DNA of 34,230 nucleotides from Nitrospirae bacterium RIFCSPLOWO2_02_FULL_62_14. GTDB taxonomy: Bacteria; Nitrospirota; Nitrospiria; Nitrospirales; Nitrospiraceae. Below the pieces are notes generated by a model. The model did not search any database, had not been told where the DNA came from, and was given only the letters and a program-made list of their open reading frames with translations. Positions 15,129-23,483 of the stretch are shown here, piece by piece. The stretch lies in the NCBI GenBank assembly GCA_001805245.1, contig MHEU01000003.1:23979-58208 (forward strand), in the 5' to 3' direction. How positions within the stretch are numbered: the stretch's first letter is position 1; each line of letters starts with the position of its first letter. The position numbers and the translations under genes are program-made.

Positions 15129-15719
15129 CTAGCGCGGCGATCCCCGCTTGACCGTCCAGGTCACTTCGGCGACTCGTTTTCCCAATTCCCGGGCGGATGC
15201 CAGTTCCCTGTCGTCGATCCCTGGGCTGTCTCCCTCCGTCGTCGCGGAGGCCCCGAACGCGCCGCCCCCGCTCACGACGATCATCTGATTGCCCAGCATG
15301 GCGGCCAGGATCGTCAGCATCGTGACTTCCTTGCCGCTCGCCACCTGCCCCCCGGTGGCGAACGCCGCCCCCACCTTGTTGCGCATCTTGAATTCCGGAT
15401 AAACCCCGAATTTCAACTGCCAGTCGTCGAAAAACTTTTTGACGTCTCCGGACATGTTGGACCAGTAGACCGGCGACCCGACCACCACCGCATCGGCGGA
15501 GAACAGATCGCCGGCGGCCACCTCGCCCACCCGTTTGAGCACCACCCTGGTTCCCGGCAGGCTCCTGGCCCCTTCGACGACTCCCTGCGCCATTTTCTCG
15601 GTATGTCCCGTCGCCGAATGATAGGCCACCAGCACCGTGATATTGGCCGGCGGCTCGGCGGCCGGAGCCGCGATGATCCAGCCCAAGACGAGAAGCCCAA
15701 CAAGCACTATCTGGCGCAT
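15129..15719 (-). CDS. Exported flavodoxin-like (WrbA/NAD(P)H:quinone oxidoreductase-type) protein
   Basis: A 196-residue protein with a signal peptide (MRQIVLVGLLVLGWIIAAPA) followed by a flavodoxin fold. It has VAYHSATGHTEKMAQGVVEGA (FMN phosphate loop), VVGSPVYWSNMSGDVKKFFDDW and AAFATGGQVASGKEVTMLTI with VSGGGAFG. The motifs resemble WrbA-type FMN-dependent quinone reductases, which are normally cytoplasmic; export is unusual because FMN and NAD(P)H are not plentiful outside. GGAGGT precedes ATG 15719. It converges on the oligopeptidase gene. The signal peptide could instead be a membrane anchor. Confidence 0.82.
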   Translation of the reverse strand: MRQIVLVGLLVLGWIIAAPAAEPPANITVLVAYHSATGHTEKMAQGVVEGARSLPGTRVVLKRVGEVAAGDLFSADAVVVGSPVYWSNMSGDVKKFFDDWQLKFGVYPEFKMRNKVGAAFATGGQVASGKEVTMLTILAAMLGNQMIVVSGGGAFGASATTEGDSPGIDDRELASARELGKRVAEVTWTVKRGSPR

Positions 15720-15800
15720 GGGTCCACCTCCTGCGATGTGACGAACCGCACGACTGAATGGAAGGATTGTGGAAGCGAAGAAGGGGGCAGTTGGGAACGA

Positions 15801-15986
15801 CTACCGTCTAATGGTTTCCTCATCCAGATGCTCTTCCACCGACAACTCGGTGAGTGTCCCGCGATAGTCGCACTTGTGGCAGCGGATGCGAAATTCCTCG
15901 ATCCACTTCTCCTGGACGTAGGACTGGCGGCATTTGGGGCACACGAACACGCCCTTCTTGTACAGCACCTTGCGTTTTTCCTTCAT
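15801..15986 (-). CDS. Small zinc-ribbon protein
   Basis: A 61-residue basic/acidic protein with CPKC (near residue 16) and CHKC (near residue 36), a spacing consistent with one zinc ribbon. It ends in an acidic tail (VEEHLDEETIRR). GAGGG lies about 7 bases before the ATG. No specific family was recognised. It may bind nucleic acid or a protein partner. It sits between the exported flavodoxin and the acyl-CoA synthetase, all on the minus strand. Confidence 0.65.
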   Translation of the reverse strand: MKEKRKVLYKKGVFVCPKCRQSYVQEKWIEEFRIRCHKCDYRGTLTELSVEEHLDEETIRR

Positions 15987-16065
15987 GCCATCCCTCGTGT
16001 GGTTGCGTGAGACCGGCGTAAACGGCAGCAGAATCGCATACCGCAGCGCACGATTGCAAGCCGGG

Positions 16066-17760
16066 CTACTTCTCCGTTTCGCCCCTGCGGCGCTTCAATT
16101 CCTCCTCCACCAGCACCCGGCGCAGCACCTTGCCGACGATCGTTTTCGGCAGCTCCGTCCTGAATTCCACGCGCTTCGGCACCTTGAATTTCGCCAATTC
16201 CCTCCGGCAATGCTCCAGCAGGTCGGCCGACGCCGCCTGCTCGCCCTCCTTCAGGACCACGTAGGCCTTGATCAGCTCGCCCCGCAATTCTTGCGGGATG
16301 CCGACAACCACCGCATCCTTCACCTTCGGATGCCGGAGCAGGGCTTCCTCGACCTCACGCGGGTAGACATTCTCCCCGCCCGACTTGATCATGTCCTTCT
16401 TGCGGTCCTCGATGTAGAAATAGCCGTCCGCATCGCGCCGGGCCATGTCGCCCGTGTAGAGCCAGCCGTCCCGCAGCACCTGGCTGGTTTCCTCCTCGCG
16501 ATGCCAGTAGCCGCGCATGACTTGTGGGCCGCGAACCACCAACTCGCCGATCCCGCCGACTGGAAGCTCGCGCTGCCCGGTTTCCGCGTCCATGATGCGC
16601 GCGTCGGTATCCGGGAGCGGCAGCCCGATGCTGCGCCGGTGCCGCTTCTCCATCGGCTGCTCGATCGGATTGGCGTGGGTCACGGGGCTGGCCTCCGTGA
16701 GCCCGTACCCCTCGACCAGCTTGGCTCCGGTCAACGCCTCGAACCGCTCCTGGACGGGGAGGGGCAGCGGCCCGGCTCCGCTGATGCAGACGCGGATCGA
16801 GTGCAGGTTGTAGCGATCCAGTTGCTGGTAGTTGTTGATCGCGGAGTACATCGCGGGAATGCCCGGGAAGATCGTCACCCGGTCACGCACGATGGCCTTC
16901 AGCACTTCGCCGACCTGGAACCGCGGCAGCAGCACCAGGCTGCTGCCCACGCCGAGCGCCAGGTTGAGGCAGACGCTCATGCCATACACGTGGAAGAACG
17001 GCAGGACGCCCAGGAACACCGCCTCTCCATCCCGGAGGGAAGGAATCCAGCTCCGGATCTGCCAGGTATTCGTCACCAGGTTGCGATGCGTCAGCACCAC
17101 GCCCTTGGGCACGCCGGTCGTCCCTCCGGTGTACTGCAGCAGCGCCGTGTCATCCGGGGCGATGGACACGGCCGGAGGCTCCGGCGGGACCTCCAGGAAC
17201 GGGCGAAAGGCATGGACGGCGGGATGGCTCGGCGGCCGCACCCACTGCCCTTCCCGCCTGGCTTTCAGCGGGTACAGCAGCCGTTTGAGCCACGGCAGGT
17301 AGTCCGCCACTCCCGCCAGGATCACCCGCTTGAGGTGCCCCTCGCGCAGCACCGGCTCGACCCGCGGGAAAAACTGACCAAAGGCCACCAGCATCTCGCA
17401 GCCCGAGTCCCTAACCTGGTGCCGGATCTCAGGCTCGACGTAGAGCGGGTTGATCATCGTCACCGTGGCGCCCGCGCGGAGGCTGCCGTAGAACGCGATC
17501 ACCGTCTGCGGCAGGTTCGGCAGCATGATGCCGACGACGCTGCCCTTGCCGATGCCCATCCGCAGCAGGGCCTGCGCGAACCGGTTGACCAGCTCATCCA
17601 GCTCGCGATACCGGATGATGCGGCCGTAGAAGAGCAGGGCCGGACGGTCGGGAAACCGGAACGCCGAGCGGGTCAGCAGCTGCGGTAGGGGTTCTTCGGG
17701 ATACGACAGGGTCGCGGCGACAGACGGGTCGTACTGCGCGGTCCAGGCGCGATCCATCAT
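16066..17760 (-). CDS. Long-chain fatty-acid--CoA ligase (AMP-forming), FadD-like
   Basis: About 564 residues of the ANL adenylate-forming superfamily, which activates a carboxylate to acyl-AMP and then acyl-CoA. The P-loop-like YTGGTTGVPKG, the A5 motif GYGLTEASP, the A7/A8 region GWLYTGDMARRDADGYFYIEDRKKDMIKSGG.. (YTGD and RKKD core) and the final Lys motif LPKTIVGKVLRR are all present. The segment PFFHVYGM and the overall order fit medium- to long-chain acyl-CoA synthetases. Starts at ATG 17760 or 17757 are preferred over an upstream GTG; none has a strong ribosome binding site. It is divergent from the DUF192 gene, with a 65-bp intergenic region. Confidence 0.9.
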   Translation of the reverse strand: MMDRAWTAQYDPSVAATLSYPEEPLPQLLTRSAFRFPDRPALLFYGRIIRYRELDELVNRFAQALLRMGIGKGSVVGIMLPNLPQTVIAFYGSLRAGATVTMINPLYVEPEIRHQVRDSGCEMLVAFGQFFPRVEPVLREGHLKRVILAGVADYLPWLKRLLYPLKARREGQWVRPPSHPAVHAFRPFLEVPPEPPAVSIAPDDTALLQYTGGTTGVPKGVVLTHRNLVTNTWQIRSWIPSLRDGEAVFLGVLPFFHVYGMSVCLNLALGVGSSLVLLPRFQVGEVLKAIVRDRVTIFPGIPAMYSAINNYQQLDRYNLHSIRVCISGAGPLPLPVQERFEALTGAKLVEGYGLTEASPVTHANPIEQPMEKRHRRSIGLPLPDTDARIMDAETGQRELPVGGIGELVVRGPQVMRGYWHREEETSQVLRDGWLYTGDMARRDADGYFYIEDRKKDMIKSGGENVYPREVEEALLRHPKVKDAVVVGIPQELRGELIKAYVVLKEGEQAASADLLEHCRRELAKFKVPKRVEFRTELPKTIVGKVLRRVLVEEELKRRRGETEK

Positions 17761-17789
17761 GTCTTGCACCGGCCGCTGTCGGAACCGCC

Positions 17790-17818
17790 TTGACAGGCCA
17801 TGGAGCCCCCTCTAGGAT
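17790..17818 (+). promoter_or_regulatory. Promoter of the DUF192 gene, spaced for a leaderless transcript
   Basis: Consensus TTGACA (17790-17795), a 17-bp spacer and TAGGAT (17813-17818). The ATG follows after exactly 7 nt, so the expected +1 coincides with the start codon, or nearly so. Confidence 0.75.
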
Positions 17819-17825
17819 CGCCGCC

Positions 17826-18365
17826 ATGCCGGATGAGCGGACAAGGCCTCATCGGACCTGCCTGGGACGGGTTGGATTCATCGCCGCGGTATGCGGCCTG
17901 GTGGCCGGCCTGCAGGCGACGCCGGGGCAGGCCCAGCATCCAGCTAAGGCCGGGCTGATCGCCGTGACGACGCCGCAGGGGACCGTCATCATGGCCGAAC
18001 TGGCGGACACGGCCGAGGAACGGGCGCACGGGCTCATGTTCCGTTCATTGCTCGAAAGAAACCGCGGGATGCTCTTCACCTTTGCCGAACCGCAGCAGTG
18101 GAGCTTCTGGATGAAAAATACCCGCATCTCTCTCGACATCATCTGGATGGATGGCAACAGGAAGATTGTCCATATCGAGCGCCACGTCCCCACCTGCAGC
18201 CGCACCGATGACGGCTGCCCGCAATACCAGCCAAACGAAAACGCGCTCTACGTGCTGGAGCTCGCAGCGGGATCGGCGGAGGCGCTCAAACTCGAACGCG
18301 GCGCGACGCTCCGTTTCCAGCTTCCCCCGGATCCTCCCGCCAGGAAACCAGCACGCAAACCGTAG
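17826..18365 (+). CDS. Secreted DUF192 domain protein
   Basis: A 179-residue protein. The start at ATG 17826 is set by the promoter; upstream in-frame codons lie inside the -35 box. It has a basic N-terminus, a hydrophobic signal segment (VGFIAAVCGLVAGLQATPGQ), then the DUF192 fold: ELADTAEERAHGLMFRSLL, GMLFTFAEPQQWSFWMKNT, SLDIIWMDGNRKIVHIERHVPTC, and YVLELAAGSAE. These are the typical DUF192 landmarks (GLM-R, W-F-WMKNT, D--W). Members are small extracytoplasmic proteins of unknown function. The Pro/Lys/Arg-rich tail is probably disordered. Two Cys in the loop after HVP could form a disulphide. Confidence 0.85.
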   Translation: MPDERTRPHRTCLGRVGFIAAVCGLVAGLQATPGQAQHPAKAGLIAVTTPQGTVIMAELADTAEERAHGLMFRSLLERNRGMLFTFAEPQQWSFWMKNTRISLDIIWMDGNRKIVHIERHVPTCSRTDDGCPQYQPNENALYVLELAAGSAEALKLERGATLRFQLPPDPPARKPARKP

Positions 18366-18375
18366 CAACGCAAAT

Positions 18376-18447
18376 AGTCGAAAGTCGTAAAGTCCAAAGT
18401 CCGAAAGTCTGAAGACATTAAGACTTTACGACTTGATGACTTTCAGA
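18376..18447. repeat. Hairpin of AAAGTC-type short repeats between convergent genes
   Basis: Repeats of the word aaagtc at 7-8 bp spacing (18381-18410) are followed by the inverted word. A 13-bp perfect stem forms between 18382-18394 and 18422-18434 (aagtcgtaaagtc with gactttacgactt). The site separates the DUF192 stop from the rel stop and could terminate both transcripts. Confidence 0.75.
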
Positions 18448-18457
18448 CCCCTGCAAT

Positions 18458-20632
18458 TTACTCGTGCCAGGCGCGGATGCGTCTCGCCGTGATCACGCCT
18501 TCGACCTTTTCGATCGCCTTCAGCACCCGGTCCAGATGCGCCGTATCCTGCACCTCGACCACGAAATTGAGGATGGCCTTCCGGTCCTCGCTCGTGGCGA
18601 TCTCGGCGCGCGTGATGTTGGCCTCCGCGCCTGAAATGGAAGACGACACGTTCGCCAGCACCCCGGGCTTGTCCACCGCCACCACCGACACCTTGACCGG
18701 GTGCGTGCTGGGAGTCGTGAAATCCCATTCGACGTCGATGAGACGGTCCCGGTCGTAATCCAGTGCGTCAAGGTTGGGACAGCCGACCGCATGAATCGTC
18801 AGGCCGCGCCCCCTGGTGATATAGCCCATGATCCGGTCGCCCGGAACCGGATTGCAGCAGCGGGACAGTTGCATGAGCAGGTCGCGCCCACCCTTGACCT
18901 TGACGCTCTTTTCCTCGTCCTTCGCGCCGGGAATCCGTTCAGCTGCCGGCGCGCCGACCGCGGGCCCGGCCTCCGCGGACACCGGCTCGAGCAGCCAGCT
19001 CGCCACTTTTGCGGCTGAGACGTGGCCATAGCCGACGGCGGCCGCCAGGTCGTCGAGCGTATCGAAACCGGATTTTCGCGCGGCGTCCAACAGGCGGTCT
19101 GATTTCAACGTCTGGGCGGGCGGCAGGTCATGGCGCTTGAGCTCCCGCTCCAGGAGACGACGTCCGACCTCCACGCTGCGTTTCTGCTGCTCGGCCTTGA
19201 GCCAGTGCTTGATCTTGGTCTTCGCGCGGGAGGTCCGGACGAACTTCAGCCAGTCCTTGTGCGGGACCTGCGTCGGGGAGGTGAGAATCTCGACTGTATC
19301 CCCGCTTTTGATCTGGTGCTTCAAGGGAACGATCTTGCCGTTCACCTTCGCCCCGACGCAGTGGTCGCCGATCTCCGTGTGGATGGCGTAGGCGAAGTCC
19401 ACCGGCGTCGAGCCCAGGGGCATTTCCTTCACCATCCCCTTGGGCGTGAAGATATAGACGACGTCGTGGAAGAGATCCAGCTTGACGGAATCCATGAACT
19501 GGCGATTGTCGGCCAGGTCCTGGTTCCACTCCACGAACTGGCGCAGCCAGTTGAAGGCCTTGCCCTCTTGGGCGTCGATCGTGCCAGGCTCCTTGTATTT
19601 CCAATGCGCGGCGATGCCGTACTCGGCGATCCGATGCATCTCCTCCGTCCTGATCTGGAACTCGACCCGCTCGCCCTTGGGACCGACGACCGTGGTGTGG
19701 AGCGATTGGTACAGGTTCGACTTGGGGATGGCGATGTAATCCTTGAACCGGCCCGGCACCGGCCGCCAGAGGGAATGGATCAACCCCAGCGCCGCGTAGC
19801 AGTTCATCTTCGAATCCGTGATGATGCGCACGGCCGTCAGGTCGTACACTTCGTCGAACGGCACCGACTGGCGTTCCATTTTCTGGTAGATCCCGTACAG
19901 GTGCTTGGGCCTGCCCTGGACTTCGCCTTTCAAGCCCGCCTCCGTCAGCGCCTGCCTGACCAGCTGAACGACGTCCTGGATATATTGCTGCCGCTCCTCG
20001 TCCCGCTTGGCCACCCGCATTTTCAGCTCGGCATAGACGTCGGGCTTCAGCGCCTTGAGGCACAGGTCCTCCAGCTCGTTCTTCATCCATCCGATGCCAA
20101 GCCGGTTCGCCAGGGGGCCGTAGATCTCGATCGTTTCCTGGGCAATCTGCCGGCGCTTGGCTTCCTGCAGATGTTCCAGCGTCCGCATGTTATGGAGGCG
20201 GTCGGCCAGCTTGATGAGGACGACCCGGATGTCGTCCGCCATCGACAGGACCATCTTGCGGAAATTTTCAGCCTGCTTTTCCTCGTAGTTCCTGAACGGA
20301 ATTTTCCCGATCTTGGTCACGCCGTCGACCAGATGCACGACGTCCTTGCCGAACTCCTTCTCCAGCTGATCCGGCGTCGCCAGCGTGTCTTCGAGCGTGT
20401 CGTGCAACAGCCCGGCCGCCACGGCGGTGACATCCGAGCGCAACGCGGTGAGCACGCCGGCCACCGCCAGGGGATGCTGCAGGTAGGGCTCGCCGGACCG
20501 CCTCGTCTGGCCTGCGTGGGCCTTCTCGGAAAAGGCATAGGCCCGACGCACCAGTTCCACGTCGGCATGCGGGTTGTAGCTTTGGACCCGGCTGATCAAC
20601 TGATCGAGATCTGTGATCGTGTCGTTCGGCAT
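18458..20632 (-). CDS. rel: Bifunctional (p)ppGpp synthetase/hydrolase Rel (RelA/SpoT homologue)
   Basis: 724 residues from ATG 20632 (MPNDTITDLD); a longer frame upstream is rejected because it lacks family sequence. Domains in order: HD hydrolase (residues 25-180, HDTLED with His77-Asp78), synthetase (about 235-350), TGS (VVYIFTPKGMVKEMPLGSTP), a helical region, a zinc-finger/CC region (SRCCNPVPGD) and a C-terminal ACT domain. The synthetase loop reads GRFKDYIAIPKSN: the RxKD form of bifunctional Rel/SpoT, not the ExDD of synthetase-only RelA. It makes and degrades the stringent-response alarmone. A near-consensus promoter lies 125 bp upstream, giving a leader of about 118 nt. Confidence 0.93.
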   Translation of the reverse strand: MPNDTITDLDQLISRVQSYNPHADVELVRRAYAFSEKAHAGQTRRSGEPYLQHPLAVAGVLTALRSDVTAVAAGLLHDTLEDTLATPDQLEKEFGKDVVHLVDGVTKIGKIPFRNYEEKQAENFRKMVLSMADDIRVVLIKLADRLHNMRTLEHLQEAKRRQIAQETIEIYGPLANRLGIGWMKNELEDLCLKALKPDVYAELKMRVAKRDEERQQYIQDVVQLVRQALTEAGLKGEVQGRPKHLYGIYQKMERQSVPFDEVYDLTAVRIITDSKMNCYAALGLIHSLWRPVPGRFKDYIAIPKSNLYQSLHTTVVGPKGERVEFQIRTEEMHRIAEYGIAAHWKYKEPGTIDAQEGKAFNWLRQFVEWNQDLADNRQFMDSVKLDLFHDVVYIFTPKGMVKEMPLGSTPVDFAYAIHTEIGDHCVGAKVNGKIVPLKHQIKSGDTVEILTSPTQVPHKDWLKFVRTSRAKTKIKHWLKAEQQKRSVEVGRRLLERELKRHDLPPAQTLKSDRLLDAARKSGFDTLDDLAAAVGYGHVSAAKVASWLLEPVSAEAGPAVGAPAAERIPGAKDEEKSVKVKGGRDLLMQLSRCCNPVPGDRIMGYITRGRGLTIHAVGCPNLDALDYDRDRLIDVEWDFTTPSTHPVKVSVVAVDKPGVLANVSSSISGAEANITRAEIATSEDRKAILNFVVEVQDTAHLDRVLKAIEKVEGVITARRIRAWHE

Positions 20633-20756
20633 GGCAGTTCTTATCACCGGCACCACCGGGTGGACTCCCGCCCAGCCTGATTGCCAACCCGGCGAAACAG
20701 ATGCCGGATTCTGCGATCGGTCGGACAGACAACGCAACTTGCTGAATTTAAAGAAG

Positions 20757-20785
20757 ATACTAGACGCTCAGGAAATGTTTGTCAA
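20757..20785 (-). promoter_or_regulatory. Promoter of rel
   Basis: On the minus strand: consensus TTGACA (20785-20780), a 17-bp spacer and TAGTAT (20762-20757). It stands between the UBact terminator and the rel start. Confidence 0.75.
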
Positions 20786-20832
20786 ACACGACCCGCTGGG
20801 GGCTAATGCAGAGCGCCTGTCGCAGGGAAGAG

Positions 20833-20877
20833 AAAAAAACGGGAGGCGGGAATGGCGGGCCTATTGCCCGCCCTTCT
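20833..20877 (-). terminator. Putative terminator of the UBact gene
   Basis: On the minus strand, GGGCGGGC spanning the last codons pairs with GCCCGCC just after the stop (alternatively with a second CCCGCC), and a run of seven T residues follows (A-run 20833-20839 on the plus strand). The T-run is several bases beyond the first stem, so the exact fold is uncertain. Confidence 0.5.
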
Positions 20878-21058
20878 GCACGTAGTTTTTCACGAACTCT
20901 TCGGCGTTTTCCTCGAGGACGTTGTCGATCTCGTCCACGAGCTTGTCGATTTCCTCTTTCAGCTTCTTACCGGATTCGACAACCTTGGGATTCGGCTTGA
21001 CGTCCTCTTTGGCCTGAGGCTCTTTTTTGGACTCGGATTTCCGCTCCTGCTTTTCCAT
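20861..21058 (-). CDS. ubact: UBact/Pup-like prokaryotic ubiquitin-like protein
   Basis: A 65-residue, very charged protein with no hydrophobic core. A Lys/Glu-rich disordered N-terminus leads to a coiled-coil-like stretch (KKLKEEIDKLVDEIDNVLEE), then EEFVKNYVQKGGQ at the C-terminus. The Gly-Gly-Gln end, size, and Tyr-Val-Gln-Lys-Gly-Gly ending match Pup, and UBact as described in Nitrospirota and relatives. In Pup a C-terminal Gln is deamidated by Dop before PafA ligates it to lysines of target proteins for proteasomal degradation. Those enzymes and the proteasome are not in this window. GGAGGT precedes the ATG; the gene has its own promoter and a hairpin in its leader. Confidence 0.85.
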   Translation of the reverse strand: MEKQERKSESKKEPQAKEDVKPNPKVVESGKKLKEEIDKLVDEIDNVLEENAEEFVKNYVQKGGQ

Positions 21059-21075
21059 CGGAGCACCTCCACACC

Positions 21076-21144
21076 GAACTTCGTTTGAGCCGCTCGCTCT
21101 TTATCGCTTTATCGAATATGGATGCGAGCGGAGAACCCCTCCAG
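21076..21144. repeat. Hairpin repeat in the UBact leader, shared with 28605-28664
   Basis: This copy reads cttcgtttgagccgctcgct, 26 nt of variable loop, then atgcgagcgga and cctccag. The stem CCGCTCGC (21090-21097) with GCGAGCGG (21124-21131) is perfect. The same ends and stem, with a shorter loop, occur at 28605-28664. Confidence 0.75.
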
Positions 21145-21169
21145 TGATTTCTTACTCGGTTGTGAGGTC

Positions 21170-21199
21170 AGGATAACCCCGCCTCGATAAGTTCGTCAA
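21170..21199 (-). promoter_or_regulatory. Putative promoter of the UBact gene
   Basis: On the minus strand: TTGACG (21199-21194), an 18-bp spacer and TATCCT (21175-21170). The leader of about 105 nt contains the hairpin repeat at 21076-21144. Confidence 0.6.
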
Positions 21200-21232
21200 G
21201 CAAACCGTCGTTGACCCGCAACGCCGCGGGGG

Positions 21233-23284
21233 CTAGACGATCAACGACACGATCAGCAGCGCCACGATATTGATCACCTTGATCATGGGATTGATCGCCG
21301 GGCCGGCCGTGTCCTTGTACGGATCGCCGACTGTGTCGCCGGTCACCGCCGCCTTGTGCGTGTCGCTCCCCTTCTTGCCCTGCTCCTCAATATACTTCTT
21401 CGCATTGTCCCAGGCACCCCCACCGCTGGTCATCGAGATCGCGACGAAGAGACCGGTCACGATGCTGCCCACGAGCACGCCGCCGAGCGCCTGCGGACCC
21501 AGGACGACGCCCACCAGAATCGGCGATACGACGGGAATCAATCCGGGGATCATCATTTTTTTGATGGCGGCCTGCGTAACGATGTCGACGCAGGTGCCGT
21601 ACTCGGGTTTGCCGGTTCCCTCCATGATTCCTTTGATCGTCCTGAACTGCCTGCGCACCTCTTCGACCACGAGACCGGCCGCCTCCCCCACGGCTTTCAT
21701 GCAGAGGGCCCCGAAGATAAACGGCAGCATGCCGCCCAGAAACAGCCCGACCAGGACCAAAGGATTGGAGAGGTCGAAGGTGCTCGCCCCGCTGCCTTTG
21801 CCCACTTCGCGCGCGTATTCGGCAAATAAGACCACCGCCGCAAGTCCGGCCGACCCGATGGCATAGCCTTTCGTCACCGCTTTCGTCGTATTCCCGACGG
21901 CATCCAATGGATCGGTGATGTTCCGCACCTCTTTGCCGAGATGGGCCATTTCCGCGATGCCGCCCGCGTTGTCGGTAATCGGCCCGAAGGCGTCGATCGC
22001 AACCACAATGCCCGCCATGGACAGCATCGACACAGCGGCAACCGCCACGCCATACAGCCCGCCGCCCGCTGCGCCGCCGCAGATCCAGTAGCTGCCAAGA
22101 ATCGCCCCGCCGATCACCACCACCGGCCAGGCCGTCGCCTGCATCCCCACGGCAAGCCCCGCGATGATATTCGTCGCATGGCCCGTTTCGCTCGCCTTCG
22201 CAATGGCCTTCACTGGCGCATAATCTTTGGAGGTGTAATAGTCGGTGATGAACACCAGCGCGAGCGTCACCGCCAATCCCACCAACGCGGCGATGTAATA
22301 GCTCGTGCCGCTGACGCCGCCCACGCCTTCCATGATTTTCATCGTGACCGGATAAAAGGCCGCCGCCGCAATCCCGCCGGCGACGAAGAGACCCTTATAG
22401 AGCGCTGTCATGATGCCTCCCCCCGAACCCACTTTGACGAAGAGGATGCCGATGATCGTCGCAAAGATCGTGACACCGCCGAGCGCCAGCGGATAGAGAA
22501 TCGGCGCGCTCTGTCCCTTGAACAGGGTGAAGGCCAGCACCATGGCCGCGACGGTCGTCACGGCGTAGGTCTCGAACAGGTCCGCGGCCATGCCGGCACA
22601 GTCGCCGACATTGTCGCCCACGTTGTCGGCAATGACGGCCGGATTGCGCGGATCGTCTTCCGGAATTCCCGCTTCAACCTTGCCGACCAGGTCAGCGCCG
22701 ACGTCCGCCGCCTTGGTATAGATCCCGCCGCCGACACGCGCAAAGACCGAGATCAAACTGCCGCCGAATCCCAGGCTCAGCAGCGCATGGATCGCTTTTT
22801 CCTGCCCCGCGAACTGAGAGGCCAGCGTGTAGAAGCCGGTGATCGCCAGCAAGCCCAGGCCGATCAGCAGCAACCCGGTCACCGCCCCGCCGCGGAAGGC
22901 CACGGTCAGGGCCGCGTTCAAGCCGCCATGGGCCGCCTGCGCCGTGCGGACATTCGCGCGCACCGCGATGATCATGCCGACATAGCCGGCAATCGCCGAG
23001 GCGCCGGCGCCGATCAGGAAACCGACCGCCGTCAGCAGGCCGAATTTATCCGAAGCCAAACCACCCGCCCACAGAATGGCGAACAGCACGGCCGCCACGA
23101 CGCCGACCGTCCGGTACTGGCGGTTCATGTAGGCGCCCGCGCCCTCCTGAATCGCCTTGGCAATTTCCTGCATCTTGGCGTTGCCGGCGTTGAGCTTGAA
23201 CACCCACATGGCCAGATACAGGCCGTAGGCAATCCCGGTCACCGCAGCTATCAACGCGAACGTGACAATCGCTGAATCGCTCAC
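21233..23284 (-). CDS. hppA: Membrane-bound proton-translocating pyrophosphatase, K+-independent type
   Basis: A 683-residue protein with about 16 membrane helices that couples PPi hydrolysis to ion pumping. Family signatures are [39 protein letters not shown] and, near the end, [21 protein letters not shown]. The segment [19 protein letters not shown] carries Lys in GNTTKA where K+-dependent enzymes have Ala (GNTTAA), so this should be the K+-independent, H+-pumping class. GTG 23284 follows GGGAGGAG. It recovers energy from biosynthetic PPi, useful for an organism on a low-energy metabolism. It is upstream of UBact on the same strand, but UBact has its own promoter. Confidence 0.95.
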   Translation of the reverse strand: MSDSAIVTFALIAAVTGIAYGLYLAMWVFKLNAGNAKMQEIAKAIQEGAGAYMNRQYRTVGVVAAVLFAILWAGGLASDKFGLLTAVGFLIGAGASAIAGYVGMIIAVRANVRTAQAAHGGLNAALTVAFRGGAVTGLLLIGLGLLAITGFYTLASQFAGQEKAIHALLSLGFGGSLISVFARVGGGIYTKAADVGADLVGKVEAGIPEDDPRNPAVIADNVGDNVGDCAGMAADLFETYAVTTVAAMVLAFTLFKGQSAPILYPLALGGVTIFATIIGILFVKVGSGGGIMTALYKGLFVAGGIAAAAFYPVTMKIMEGVGGVSGTSYYIAALVGLAVTLALVFITDYYTSKDYAPVKAIAKASETGHATNIIAGLAVGMQATAWPVVVIGGAILGSYWICGGAAGGGLYGVAVAAVSMLSMAGIVVAIDAFGPITDNAGGIAEMAHLGKEVRNITDPLDAVGNTTKAVTKGYAIGSAGLAAVVLFAEYAREVGKGSGASTFDLSNPLVLVGLFLGGMLPFIFGALCMKAVGEAAGLVVEEVRRQFRTIKGIMEGTGKPEYGTCVDIVTQAAIKKMMIPGLIPVVSPILVGVVLGPQALGGVLVGSIVTGLFVAISMTSGGGAWDNAKKYIEEQGKKGSDTHKAAVTGDTVGDPYKDTAGPAINPMIKVINIVALLIVSLIV

Positions 23285-23422
23285 TTCAATCTCCTCCCGT
23301 GATGAACAACCATCTGTTATTGGGCTCCCGTCGCTTCAACCCGCCCAAGCCTTGTGATGTAGTAGGGGGAACGCGGAAGCCAGGATTTTTGTCAGGTATC
23401 TAACTGCCTGAAAAGTCGGGTC

Positions 23423-23451
23423 ATTTTATACAGATGCTGCAGGGGTATCAA
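23423..23451 (-). promoter_or_regulatory. Promoter of hppA
   Basis: On the minus strand: TTGATA (23451-23446), a 17-bp spacer and TAAAAT (23428-23423), inside the ATAAAAT-rich patch. The leader is about 130 nt. The remainder of the 200-bp gap between the Top6A stop and hppA shows no other feature. Confidence 0.65.
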
Positions 23452-23483
23452 GACAAAATACGGGGCAAGTCCGAGGGCCGGCT

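Noticed and set aside
15934-17688. A 584-codon plus-strand frame opposite the acyl-CoA synthetase
   Set aside because: Arg/His/Gln-rich shadow frame opposite a protein with all ANL motifs.
18520-18792. Separate small frames within the rel ACT domain
   Set aside because: They are out-of-frame readings of the rel gene and lack any signal of their own.
20633-20737. N-terminal extension of Rel by 35 residues
   Set aside because: The extension has no family similarity, and MPNDTITDLD starts at a position normal for Rel proteins, downstream of a near-consensus promoter.
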